Assembly: GCA_946403735.1 (NCBI GenBank)
Contig: CAMJAZ010000124.1
Location: 1-5,904 of the forward strand
DNA: 5,904 nt
Source of the DNA: an uncultured Selenomonadales bacterium
Lineage (GTDB): Bacteria; Bacillota; Negativicutes; Selenomonadales; Selenomonadaceae
Direction: 5' to 3'
The translations under genes and the position numbers were made by a program. Of this stretch, positions 1-5,904 are shown one piece after another (positions within the stretch are counted from its first letter, which is position 1; every line of letters starts with the position of its first letter). The notes under the pieces were generated by a model. It saw only the letters and a program-made list of their open reading frames with translations, did not search any database and had not been told where the DNA came from.

Positions 1-2
1 TG

Positions 3-512
3 TGTATGAACGTGCAAAATTATCGCGCCGACTCAATTCAAGAATACGGCTTGACTGAAAAAATTATTCACGGTAATTTTCACGATAGGCAGTCGAACTA
101 CGATTTAATAAAGATTATCATCTTAAATTTGGGAAAGAATGGGACAAGCCATAAACTTCTGAATCTGTTGCACTTACTGTTTATGGACGCGAAGAAGACA
201 GAAGACAAAGAAAAAATTCTGCATGATGAGTACAAAATAAATCTTACAAGAAATATGAAAGGGGAACTGTTAAAAATGGGCGGGTTAATGGAACCGTTGT
301 TGGAGATAGCGGCGGAAGAAGCCGCCGAAAAAGCTGCAAAAAAGGCGGCTAAAGAAGCAACAGAAAAAGCAACGGCGGAAACAAAAAAGGCTACATTGCT
401 TGAAAGTATTCGCAATTTAATGGACAGCACAAAATGGACTGCCAAGCAAGCTATGGACGCGCTTAAAATTCCTGTCGAAGAGCAAAAAGAATATCTGCCG
501 TTATTGGCGTAA
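3..512 (+). CDS. C-terminal part of an Rpn-like / PD-(D/E)XK nuclease-transposase family protein (5' end outside window)
   Basis: The frame is open to the left edge (codon 3-5 is Cys, no upstream stop), so the ATG at 6 is probably internal; no ribosome binding site is visible for it. The visible 168 residues from that Met end at TAA 510-512. Residues 28-95 (DLIKIIILNLGKNG, then LLNLLHLLFMDAKKTEDKEK, then ILHDEYKINLTRNM) match my memory of the region after the nuclease core in Rpn / PDDEXK-type transposase proteins: a hydrophobic strand, a leucine-rich helix, then a K-IL-(E/D)EY-I-(M/L)T segment before a usual MCNLS. Here that last motif reads MGGLM. Residues 101-128 form an Ala/Lys/Glu helix, followed by a tail (ESIRNLMDSTKW, AKQAMDALKIPVEEQ). 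No catalytic residues are in view; the PD-(D/E)XK core should lie upstream. Rpn proteins of E. coli are reported to be DNA endonucleases that promote recombination; activity here is unknown. It could be intact or a remnant. Confidence 0.6.
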   Translation, partial: CMNVQNYRADSIQEYGLTEKIIHGNFHDRQSNYDLIKIIILNLGKNGTSHKLLNLLHLLFMDAKKTEDKEKILHDEYKINLTRNMKGELLKMGGLMEPLLEIAAEEAAEKAAKKAAKEATEKATAETKKATLLESIRNLMDSTKWTAKQAMDALKIPVEEQKEYLPLLA

Positions 513-528
513 TGTCTGGCAATTTATC

Positions 529-572
529 AAAAAAAAATAACCTCCGTCACAGTTTAAACCGTGACAGAGGTT
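529..572 (-). terminator. Rho-independent terminator for the large gene (minus strand)
   Basis: The same hairpin read on the minus strand is fully paired, because the two plus-strand mismatches become G.U wobbles, leaving only the central loop open. It is followed by A then nine Us (complement of A529-A537). It begins 33 bases beyond the stop codon of the large gene, a normal position for its terminator. Confidence 0.9.
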
Positions 573-581
573 TTTATTTTT
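539..581 (+). terminator. Rho-independent terminator for the left gene (plus strand)
   Basis: Positions 539-572 form an inverted repeat in which base i faces base 1111-i. Arms AACCTC/GAGGTT and GTCAC/GTGAC are perfectly complementary, and the centre is the palindrome GTTTAAAC. Read on the plus strand, two positions (545/566 and 551/560) are C.A and A.C mismatches. The hairpin runs directly into TTTTTATTTTT (571-581). It lies 26 bases after the stop of the nuclease-like gene. Confidence 0.85.
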
Positions 582-605
582 AGCTGTCAATAAAAATTTT
601 AAATT

Positions 606-3600
606 TTATTTTTTCGTCCAATTCCGCGTACTTTGATTGACGATATAATTTTCTCCGCCAACTTTGTACGTTAATCCGCTCGTGTTGCCGTTAATCGTCA
701 AACTGCCGCCGTCCGTGAAGTTTATCTTAACCGCACTTTCATTGACTTCAACGTTGCTAATTTCTTCCAAATTCATATTGAACAAATTAACCGTGTCGTC
801 AGCCGTCGCACCGTTAATCGTGTCGTGACCGTTGCCGTACGTGTAGAAGAAATTGTCCGAACCTTCGCCGCCTATCAGTGTATCGTTGCTTGAGGAATTG
901 CCGCCCCACATACTCGAATCACCTTTGCTCGCAATAATCACGTTGTCATAATCGTTGCCGACTAAAGTTGTACGACCTTCAACCTGCGCGGCGTCCAAAA
1001 CTTTTATATCGCCCGTGTAATATTCGCCCTTAGCGCCGTTAAGCCAAATTTGCGCAGTCTGTACAGAGCCGTCTACTGTCAGCGTCGCATTCTTACCTGC
1101 CGCGTAGAAATAATTTGCGCGTCCGTCGTAAGTCAACTTGTCAGTGCCAACCTGCGCAATAACCGCCGTGTTATTGTTTCTAACCTTGAAGTCTTTGCCA
1201 ACTGCGCCTTCAACCTTCAAAACGTCGTTGTCATCTTCAACCGTCAAGTAAACATCGTCGTCGACAATATGAATTTTCGTCACGCTGTTTTCAATGAAGT
1301 TTATCTCGTCCGCAGTATCGGCATTTTCACTCGTCAAATATGCAAAGTTGCTTATCGTGTCGTAGCTGTCGCCTTTCACGTAGAAGAAATTCGTTGCGCC
1401 AGATTTATCTTCGCCGCTGTAACCAATCATTAAATCTTTGGAATTACCGCCGCCCCAAATTGAACTGTCGCCACTGCCGCCCATTAACGTATTTTGTTCA
1501 GTTGCAGAGCCTACGAACATTGCCGCGCCGCTACCTGCTTTCAACTTGTCAACGCCGCCGATTATTATTGCCTCGTCGCCGTCCAAGACGCCTACGCCCG
1601 TGTTCAAGTTAATTGCAACAGTTCCGTCATATTCGCCTACGTCAACGCCCGAATTATCGCCTATATATTCTTCTGCGCGTTCATCACCGTTCCAATCAAG
1701 ATTTATTACCGCGCCTTTACCTGCAATAGCCGTCTTAACCGTGCCGTCTTCGTAGCCGACAATCAATTTCGTATAATCCACGTTGCCCAATGCACTGCCG
1801 TCTGCCGCGTCGCCGCTTGATTTGGTATCGGAATTATCTTTGAGTTGAACATTTTTGAAACCGATACCGCCGTCATCGCTTTTAAAAGACTCAAATGTTA
1901 TTTTGGGCACGTTTTGCATATGTTTAAGAAATTCAGGCGACAGAGCATCCACCTCTGAATAAGGCTGTACGATTTCCTTGTCTTTCGGGTCAATTAAAGT
2001 TACTTGTGACTTTAAATCATCGTTTTTAGTAGAGTCGTCTTGAATTTGCACCACATTGCCGCTGTTGTCGTTGAATTTAACTTCGCCGGAATTGTTGACT
2101 GTTTTGAGTTCGATTTCCTTGCCTGTGTCGGGGTCAATTAAAGTTAATTGTAACGAATCATTTTGCGTCGTCGTGTTGTCTTTCGGGTCAATTAAAGTTA
2201 ATTGTGACGAATCATTTTGCGTCGTCGTGTTGTCTTTCTGGTCAATTAAAATTAATTGTGACTTCAAATCATCGAGATTTGAAGGCGTGTTGTCGGTAGT
2301 TAAAGGCGTCGGGTTGTCGGTAGTTGAAGTATTATTGGAAGTCGACGAATCGCCAGCGAACAACGGAGTGTCTAAGGAAATTATAGGTGCATTGTTCACA
2401 ACTTCTAGTATCTGTTGCGCCTGTTGCCGCGACTGTTGAAGCTCTGGATTATTTTGCATCGCTTTCTTAAATTCTTCTTCCTCTGACAACTTATTAGTTG
2501 AAGGCGTGTTATCAGTAGTTGAAGTATTATTGGAAGTCGACGAACCGCCATCTAACAATTGCAATACTCCTATAGGTGCATTTTCCGAACTTTGTTGCGC
2601 CACTTGCCGATACTGTTGAAGCTCGGAATTATTCGGAATCTCTTGCATCTCTTGCTTAATTTTTTCTTCATCTGACCAATTTATTTTGCCATTTTCTGTT
2701 TCGCGCAACTGTTGCACCTGTTGTTGCAACTGTTGAAGCGCCGGATTATTTTGCGTCTGGTCAGAAGTTGTATTTATTTGCGGCAAATCAATATTAGCTT
2801 TAGTATCGCCGTTGCCGTAAAGTATATCCAACCCTTTGGTAGTTGTATTGTTCTGCTGTAAATTCAAAGCGACGGGAATTGTCGGCGTCGCGTTATTGAT
2901 GTTATCCTGTACGGAAGTTGCATTTTCCTTAATCTGCTGTGCCTGTTGACGCATTTCTTCTATCGACAAGTTGGGCGTTGAAGACGTGTTATTCGTCGAA
3001 TCGTTAGTAGAAGGCGACATTAAATTTCTCAAGTTGGTCAATCTACTTTGCAATTCATTCAACTTTGCTGAAAGTGCGTTGGTGTTTACGCCGATAGCCG
3101 CCTGCGAAATAAGATCGACTTGACGATTGGATTGGCGCAACGTAGAAATGGCTTTTAATGAATTTTTGTTGACAGCAGAAATTGGACGATTGATAATCAT
3201 TGCACTTTCGGCAAGGTCCGCGCTACTTTCAACCGTCGAATCGTTTTCAGCGTCGTTAATTTCATCAACAAGACTTGCAAACATTTCCTTCAGCGGTTCA
3301 ATGAAGTTTTGTTTAATGTCGCGTGAAGAGGAATTGCCGCTGATGTACAAAATATCGCTGTCATCATCAAAGCCGAATTTGAAATTGTTGACGACGCTTG
3401 AATAATTTTTCTCGCCTGTAGCGTCCGCGCTCTGTCCGTCAATATTTTCTGCAAGGTCTGAACTGTTGCCGCTTGAAGAATCGGTGCCAATCAAATTATC
3501 GTAAGCGTAAATTCCAACGCCGCCGCTGTCATCACGATTTTTATTTAAGTAAACGTCATTTTTGCCCGTGCCCAAGTAAACGTTATCGCCCGAACCTGCA

Positions 3601-5904
3601 AGGAAAGCATTGTTGGCACTGCCGCCGAAAAGATTTGAGCCGCCGTTATTCGTGCCGTTGAAGTTGCCCTGCATAATTAAATCTGTTCTGGCGTTTGAGC
3701 CGTCGATAATGCCGCCGCTGTTGCCCGTCCACGCAAATTGATTCGCCTTGCCGTCGAAAGTGTAAAAGTTGGCAAGCATACCGTTTTCAACATTAACCTT
3801 TGCAATGTCCGCCGCAAGGTCGCCTGAAGTTACCGTCACAATTTTAAAGAATGATGTCTTGCCTTTCGCAGAATTTGTAAACGAATTGCCGTTTGCCGAA
3901 TAATTGCCGTTGATAAATTGGTTTAACAAGTCGTCACGGTTATTTTGATTCGTCTGAATGCCGCTGCCGTTGCTTGCGTCGTAATTGGAAACGTTGGTAG
4001 TTCCGCCGGTTTCAGTCGTGCCGTTGCCGTTTTGCCAAATCATTGCATTACTGCCGTCAGGCGGCGAATAAATTGTAAAGGCTTGACCGTTCCAAACTTC
4101 CACTTGAAGTGCTTGCCCCGAATCGATTGAGACATTTGAATTGGGATTAATTTTAATATCAACAGGCTTGATGTCGAAAATGCTTGTACCTTCGTCAATT
4201 TTTATGAATGTTGCGGAGTCGCCGGGTTCAATTGGCGTGTTGGCATTGAACAGGTCGGCAGTCTTTTTATTTTCCGTCGCGGTTAAGCTTTTGTCGTTGG
4301 GATTGAAAACGCCGTAAATCGGCTGATTTGCATCAAGATTGAAATAAATACCGTTGACTTGATAATAGCCCGCCTTGTCAATGGAAAGTTCTGCGCCCGC
4401 GTCAAGACTGCTAATCGTATCGCCTTTGACAATTACGCCGTCGAAATCATTTTTGACAGTGTAAGTTGTGCCGTTGAAAGTTACTGAACCGTTTCTCGGC
4501 AAAGTGAACTGCGCGCCGTCAATGTCGCCGCTGACCCAATCGCCTTTTTGAAGTCCGATTATTTCGGTTATGCTGTAGCCGTCCGTGACGAAAGTTAAAC
4601 CTGCCTTGCTCGCTGTAACTTTCTTGCCGTTGATAGTGTAAGTTGAAAGGGTTAAACTTGTAATACTGCCTTTGAAATTGAAAATGTTGCCGTCTCTGTC
4701 AAAAGTGCAGCTGCTCGACAAGACAAACGGTGTGAGGGTCTTGCCAATGAGGAAAGTGCCGCCGCTATCGGTAGTAAATCTGTTTGCGCCGCCGTCGAGT
4801 AAAATCTTCATGTCCTGACTCAAGCCGCCGATTTCATACAAGCCGTTGGTATTCTTCGCCTCAATGGTAATGTCGTTGTCATCTAAAACTTGTAGCGCCG
4901 AACCGTTGACGCCAGTTGAGTTTGTGAAGTCGCCTTCGATTTTGCCGACAAAGTTTTTAATGCTTGTAAGAGTTCCCGACTCAACGATAACATTTGCCGA
5001 GCCGCTTGACTTCGTATAAATTTTTCCGTCGGCAGTCTGCAAAGTTTTATCCATTGAAATGTAGCCGTCTTGCAGATAAATTTTACCGTCTTTAACCGAA
5101 ACAGTAACGCCGCCGCTTACGGTTTTATAATTTGTGCCGTTGACCGTGACACTGCCCAAAGTTTTAATCGTTGCGTCGAAGTCTAAATTAACCGTGCCGA
5201 TATTTCCCGCGTCAATGGTTATGCCGTTCGCCGCGTTATTCAATTTAGTTAATTTGTAACCGTTAGCGGACTTTTTAACTTTGATAATGTCAACGCCGTT
5301 TCTCGTGATAATTGAACCGTCTTTAATGCCCGTCAAATTCAAAGTGTCGCCGATGTCGATAACTTCGGGAAGTTTTTCCATGTCAAGCAAATTCGCCGTC
5401 GCGTCGCCGATAAAAATTTTCGTGCCGTCTGAAATTCTGTCGCCGTTTCTTGAATAAGTGACGCCTTTATAATTAACCGTGCCGCCGTCTTGTAAGTTCG
5501 TGATTGACGTTAAAGTTATATCGCCTGTGACGTTCAAGGTTTTTTCTTCGTAAGTCGCAACGATATTTTTATTGGCGTCGACGATAAACGCTCCTGCAGA
5601 AAGTTTGCTGATGTCAATCGAATCTTTAACAGTGAAATAATCTGCGCCGCCCGTCATCGACAAAATATTTGTAGAGTCGTCAACAAAATAAACTTTGCCG
5701 TCAATGAAAATTTTATCATTCGTGCGGTTATAAGTTTTGCTACCGTAAGTCAGCGTGCCGCCGTCATTCAAGCCGCTGATTGAAGAAATTTTTCCGTCCG
5801 CAAAGGTAACTGCAACGCCGTCCGAATCGTCGCTAATCTTTACGCCGAATTGTTCAACCGCAACGTTGACCGTGCCGTTAATGACGTTGGAAGAATCTTT
5901 AGAC
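606..5904 (-). CDS. Giant repeat-rich secreted/surface protein with RTX-like calcium-binding modules (N-terminus outside window)
   Basis: One uninterrupted frame gives 1765 residues before TAA at 608-606. It stays open past the right edge: the in-frame TTG at 5771 is an internal Leu preceded by 44 more coding residues. Numbering from 5903: residues 1-630 are beta-rich repeats of the VTVNGTNY / VTFNGTTYTV type; 717-787 contain an RTX-like block with three in-register nonapeptides (GGSANNAFL, AGSGDNVYL, GTGKNDVYL); 842-965 are helical (FIEPLKEMFASLVDEI, AKLNELQSRLTNLRNL); 970-1325 are Q/N/T/S-rich with nested repeats; 1459-1765 hold two RTX-like modules carrying GDSSIWGG and GDSSMWGG. The only visible cysteine is residue 399. 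RTX proteins of this kind are usually exported by type I secretion through a C-terminal signal and fold on binding Ca2+ outside the cell; an adhesin or surface-layer role is inferred. No catalytic domain is recognisable. The family assignment is firmer than the function. Confidence 0.8.
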   Translation of the reverse strand, partial: SKDSSNVINGTVNVAVEQFGVKISDDSDGVAVTFADGKISSISGLNDGGTLTYGSKTYNRTNDKIFIDGKVYFVDDSTNILSMTGGADYFTVKDSIDISKLSAGAFIVDANKNIVATYEEKTLNVTGDITLTSITNLQDGGTVNYKGVTYSRNGDRISDGTKIFIGDATANLLDMEKLPEVIDIGDTLNLTGIKDGSIITRNGVDIIKVKKSANGYKLTKLNNAANGITIDAGNIGTVNLDFDATIKTLGSVTVNGTNYKTVSGGVTVSVKDGKIYLQDGYISMDKTLQTADGKIYTKSSGSANVIVESGTLTSIKNFVGKIEGDFTNSTGVNGSALQVLDDNDITIEAKNTNGLYEIGGLSQDMKILLDGGANRFTTDSGGTFLIGKTLTPFVLSSSCTFDRDGNIFNFKGSITSLTLSTYTINGKKVTASKAGLTFVTDGYSITEIIGLQKGDWVSGDIDGAQFTLPRNGSVTFNGTTYTVKNDFDGVIVKGDTISSLDAGAELSIDKAGYYQVNGIYFNLDANQPIYGVFNPNDKSLTATENKKTADLFNANTPIEPGDSATFIKIDEGTSIFDIKPVDIKINPNSNVSIDSGQALQVEVWNGQAFTIYSPPDGSNAMIWQNGNGTTETGGTTNVSNYDASNGSGIQTNQNNRDDLLNQFINGNYSANGNSFTNSAKGKTSFFKIVTVTSGDLAADIAKVNVENGMLANFYTFDGKANQFAWTGNSGGIIDGSNARTDLIMQGNFNGTNNGGSNLFGGSANNAFLAGSGDNVYLGTGKNDVYLNKNRDDSGGVGIYAYDNLIGTDSSSGNSSDLAENIDGQSADATGEKNYSSVVNNFKFGFDDDSDILYISGNSSSRDIKQNFIEPLKEMFASLVDEINDAENDSTVESSADLAESAMIINRPISAVNKNSLKAISTLRQSNRQVDLISQAAIGVNTNALSAKLNELQSRLTNLRNLMSPSTNDSTNNTSSTPNLSIEEMRQQAQQIKENATSVQDNINNATPTIPVALNLQQNNTTTKGLDILYGNGDTKANIDLPQINTTSDQTQNNPALQQLQQQVQQLRETENGKINWSDEEKIKQEMQEIPNNSELQQYRQVAQQSSENAPIGVLQLLDGGSSTSNNTSTTDNTPSTNKLSEEEEFKKAMQNNPELQQSRQQAQQILEVVNNAPIISLDTPLFAGDSSTSNNTSTTDNPTPLTTDNTPSNLDDLKSQLILIDQKDNTTTQNDSSQLTLIDPKDNTTTQNDSLQLTLIDPDTGKEIELKTVNNSGEVKFNDNSGNVVQIQDDSTKNDDLKSQVTLIDPKDKEIVQPYSEVDALSPEFLKHMQNVPKITFESFKSDDGGIGFKNVQLKDNSDTKSSGDAADGSALGNVDYTKLIVGYEDGTVKTAIAGKGAVINLDWNGDERAEEYIGDNSGVDVGEYDGTVAINLNTGVGVLDGDEAIIIGGVDKLKAGSGAAMFVGSATEQNTLMGGSGDSSIWGGGNSKDLMIGYSGEDKSGATNFFYVKGDSYDTISNFAYLTSENADTADEINFIENSVTKIHIVDDDVYLTVEDDNDVLKVEGAVGKDFKVRNNNTAVIAQVGTDKLTYDGRANYFYAAGKNATLTVDGSVQTAQIWLNGAKGEYYTGDIKVLDAAQVEGRTTLVGNDYDNVIIASKGDSSMWGGNSSSNDTLIGGEGSDNFFYTYGNGHDTINGATADDTVNLFNMNLEEISNVEVNESAVKINFTDGGSLTINGNTSGLTYKVGGENYIVNQSTRNWTKK
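624..1127 (-). other. C-terminal RTX-like module B of the large protein
   Basis: It opens with DGRANYFYAAGKNATLTVDG at 1127, continues through IWLNGAKGEYYTGDIKV and TLVGNDYDNVIIASKGDSS, carries GDSSMWGGN (923-897), then NDTLIGGEGSDNFFY and GNGHDTINGATADDTVNLF, and ends with strands KINFTDGGSLTINGN and TYKVGGENYIV. The protein finishes about five residues past the window-conserved part (NWTKK). NDTLIGGEGSDNFFY is the closest match to canonical RTX in the protein. A type I secretion signal would be expected in the last 60 or so residues. Confidence 0.65.
1190..1535 (-). other. C-terminal RTX-like module A of the large protein
   Basis: The module runs AMFVGSATEQNTLMGGSGDS, then GDSSIWGGG (1472-1446), a degenerate glycine/aspartate stretch, NFFYVKGDSYDTISNF, and a closing strand-rich part (VYLTVEDDNDVLKVEGAVG). 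The order of a GDSS-WGG motif, a G/D-rich stretch, FFY-x-x-G-D-x-I, then alternating hydrophobic strands is shared with the following module. This order is typical of hemolysin-type calcium-binding repeat regions as I know them, though strict GGxGxD units are few. Confidence 0.6.
2131..2262 (-). repeat. 54-bp tandem direct repeat (18-residue unit), about 2.4 copies
   Basis: A unit beginning gggtcaattaaagttaattg on the plus strand occurs at 2131-2184 and 2185-2238 with almost no differences, and a third partial copy covers 2239-2262. It encodes SQLTLIDPKDNTTTQND-type units in frame inside the large protein. A diverged extra copy of the core lies at 1981-2022, matching 2233-2274 (DDLKSQVTLIDPKD versus DDLKSQLILIDQKD). 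The near identity of the two full copies shows recent duplication or ongoing homogenisation. Confidence 0.9.
2283..2680 (-). repeat. Imperfect segmental duplication of about 180-200 bp in the Q/N-rich region
   Basis: Copy A spans about 2283-2490 and copy B about 2499-2680. A 30-base stretch containing gaagtattattggaagtcga is identical at 2320-2349 and 2515-2544, 195 bases apart. In protein each copy reads in the order (S/D)EE..., NN(P/S)ELQQ-R-(Q/V)AQQ, NAPI, SSTSNNTSTTDN. Degenerate further copies of the QQ-coil part occur around 2701-2760 (PALQQLQQQVQQLRE) and 2930-3020 (SIEEMRQQAQQIKEN). Copy A also carries a doubled tgtcggtagtt (2291 and 2315, 24 bases apart) that is single in copy B. Confidence 0.8.
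3541..3755 (-). other. Internal RTX-like block of the large protein
   Basis: Reading from 3755 the segment starts with DGKANQFAWTGNSGG, passes through IIDGSNARTDLIMQGN, then gives three consecutive nonapeptides in register (GGSANNAFL, AGSGDNVYL, GTGKNDVYL) ending near 3546. The RTX consensus is GGxGxDxUx with U hydrophobic. Position 6 here is N, N, D and some glycines are replaced, so calcium affinity may be reduced. The block is followed by an acidic segment, not by the protein's C-terminus. Confidence 0.6.
5379..5768 (-). repeat. Two copies of a 92-residue beta-rich module (protein-level repeat)
   Basis: The segment starting at Asp 5765 (DGGTLTYGSKTYNR, then IFIDGKVYFVDDSTNILSM) is repeated exactly 276 bases later from Asp 5489 (DGGTVNYKGVTYSRNGDR, then DGTKIFIGDATANLLDM). 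Each copy is preceded by a related linker (KISSISGLN and LTSITNLQ). The match is clear in protein but diverged in DNA, so these are old duplications. Looser relatives (VTVNGTNY, YTINGKKV, VTFNGTTY) continue to about 4380, suggesting that the whole N-terminal half is built from this fold. Confidence 0.7.

Larger units (their letters stand above)
513..605. other. Intergenic region between convergent genes
   Basis: This 93-base gap lies between the two stop codons (TAA ending at 512 on the plus strand, TAA at 608-606 on the minus strand). It contains one hairpin flanked by an A-run on the left and a T-rich run on the right, plus an AT-rich stretch (582-605) next to the large gene's stop. I see no small ORF, promoter or RNA gene in it. 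Confidence 0.85.

Noticed and set aside
98..445. Open frame on the minus strand opposite the nuclease-like gene, with an Ala/Ser/Phe-rich stretch resembling a membrane segment
   Set aside because: It is the antisense image of the Ala/Lys/Glu-rich helix codons; there is no family resemblance and the sense frame is clearly coding.
552..559. GTTTAAAC palindrome as an operator or recombination site
   Set aside because: It is the central loop and top stem of the terminator hairpin between convergent genes, which explains it fully.
1050..1820. Several overlapping plus-strand open frames opposite the C-terminal RTX region
   Set aside because: They are Arg/Cys/Pro-rich shadows of the repetitive codons of the large gene, overlap each other in different frames and show no recognisable domain.
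1981..2274. Possible CRISPR array, because of regularly spaced repeats
   Set aside because: The 54-bp units are directly adjacent with no unique spacers, are multiples of three and encode protein in frame.
2056..2439. Plus-strand open frame with repeated SFGSIKVNCDESFCVVVL-like units
   Set aside because: It is the antisense reading of the 54-bp tandem repeat; its repetitiveness comes from the DNA repeat in the real gene.
3127..4130. Smaller open frames on both strands within the large gene
   Set aside because: They lie wholly inside a continuous domain-bearing frame and have no plausible start context or family match.
5769..5771. TTG at 5771 as the start codon of the large gene
   Set aside because: The frame continues without a stop for 44 more residues to the window edge, with the same beta-repeat character (ADGKISSISGL just before it), so this is an internal leucine.

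Overview
The window holds the tail ends of two convergent protein-coding genes, separated by a 93-base gap containing a two-way transcription terminator. Both genes run off the window edges, so neither N-terminus is visible. I found no tRNA, rRNA, insertion sequence, CRISPR array or phage attachment site.

Organism: the codon choice (mixed GC, roughly in the mid-40s by eye), the nuclease-like protein with a KWTAKQAMDALK-type tail, and the degenerate RTX modules with signatures such as IWLNGAKG, GDSS(I/M)WGG and NDTLIGGEGSDNFFY resemble proteins I recall from Negativicutes (Selenomonas/Anaerovibrio-like, outer-membrane-bearing Firmicutes of gut or rumen). This is an inference from remembered family style, not from a search.

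Layout: positions 3-512 (+) encode the C-terminal part of a protein resembling the Rpn / PD-(D/E)XK nuclease-transposase family, ending in an Ala/Lys/Glu-rich helix. Positions 513-605 are intergenic and hold a 34-base hairpin with U-tracts on both sides. Positions 606-5904 (-) are a single uninterrupted reading frame of 1765 visible residues, open at the right edge. It is the C-terminal part of a giant secreted or surface protein. Reading from its N-terminal side it has: (i) about 630 residues of beta-rich modules, including an obvious 92-residue repeat; (ii) an internal RTX-like nonapeptide block; (iii) a helical then Q/N/T/S-rich low-complexity middle with nested duplications, including an 18-residue tandem repeat; (iv) two related RTX-like modules at the C-terminus. 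It has one visible cysteine and many Asp/Asn/Gly residues, as expected for a calcium-folded protein exported by a type I system. No transporter gene lies in the window, so the export route is inferred.

The two genes show no sign of functional linkage: they are convergent neighbours sharing a terminator. The best leads are the repeat-based structure and likely length variability of the large protein, its internal plus terminal RTX arrangement, and the strand bias of the terminator hairpin. Nothing here clearly amounts to a new biological system.
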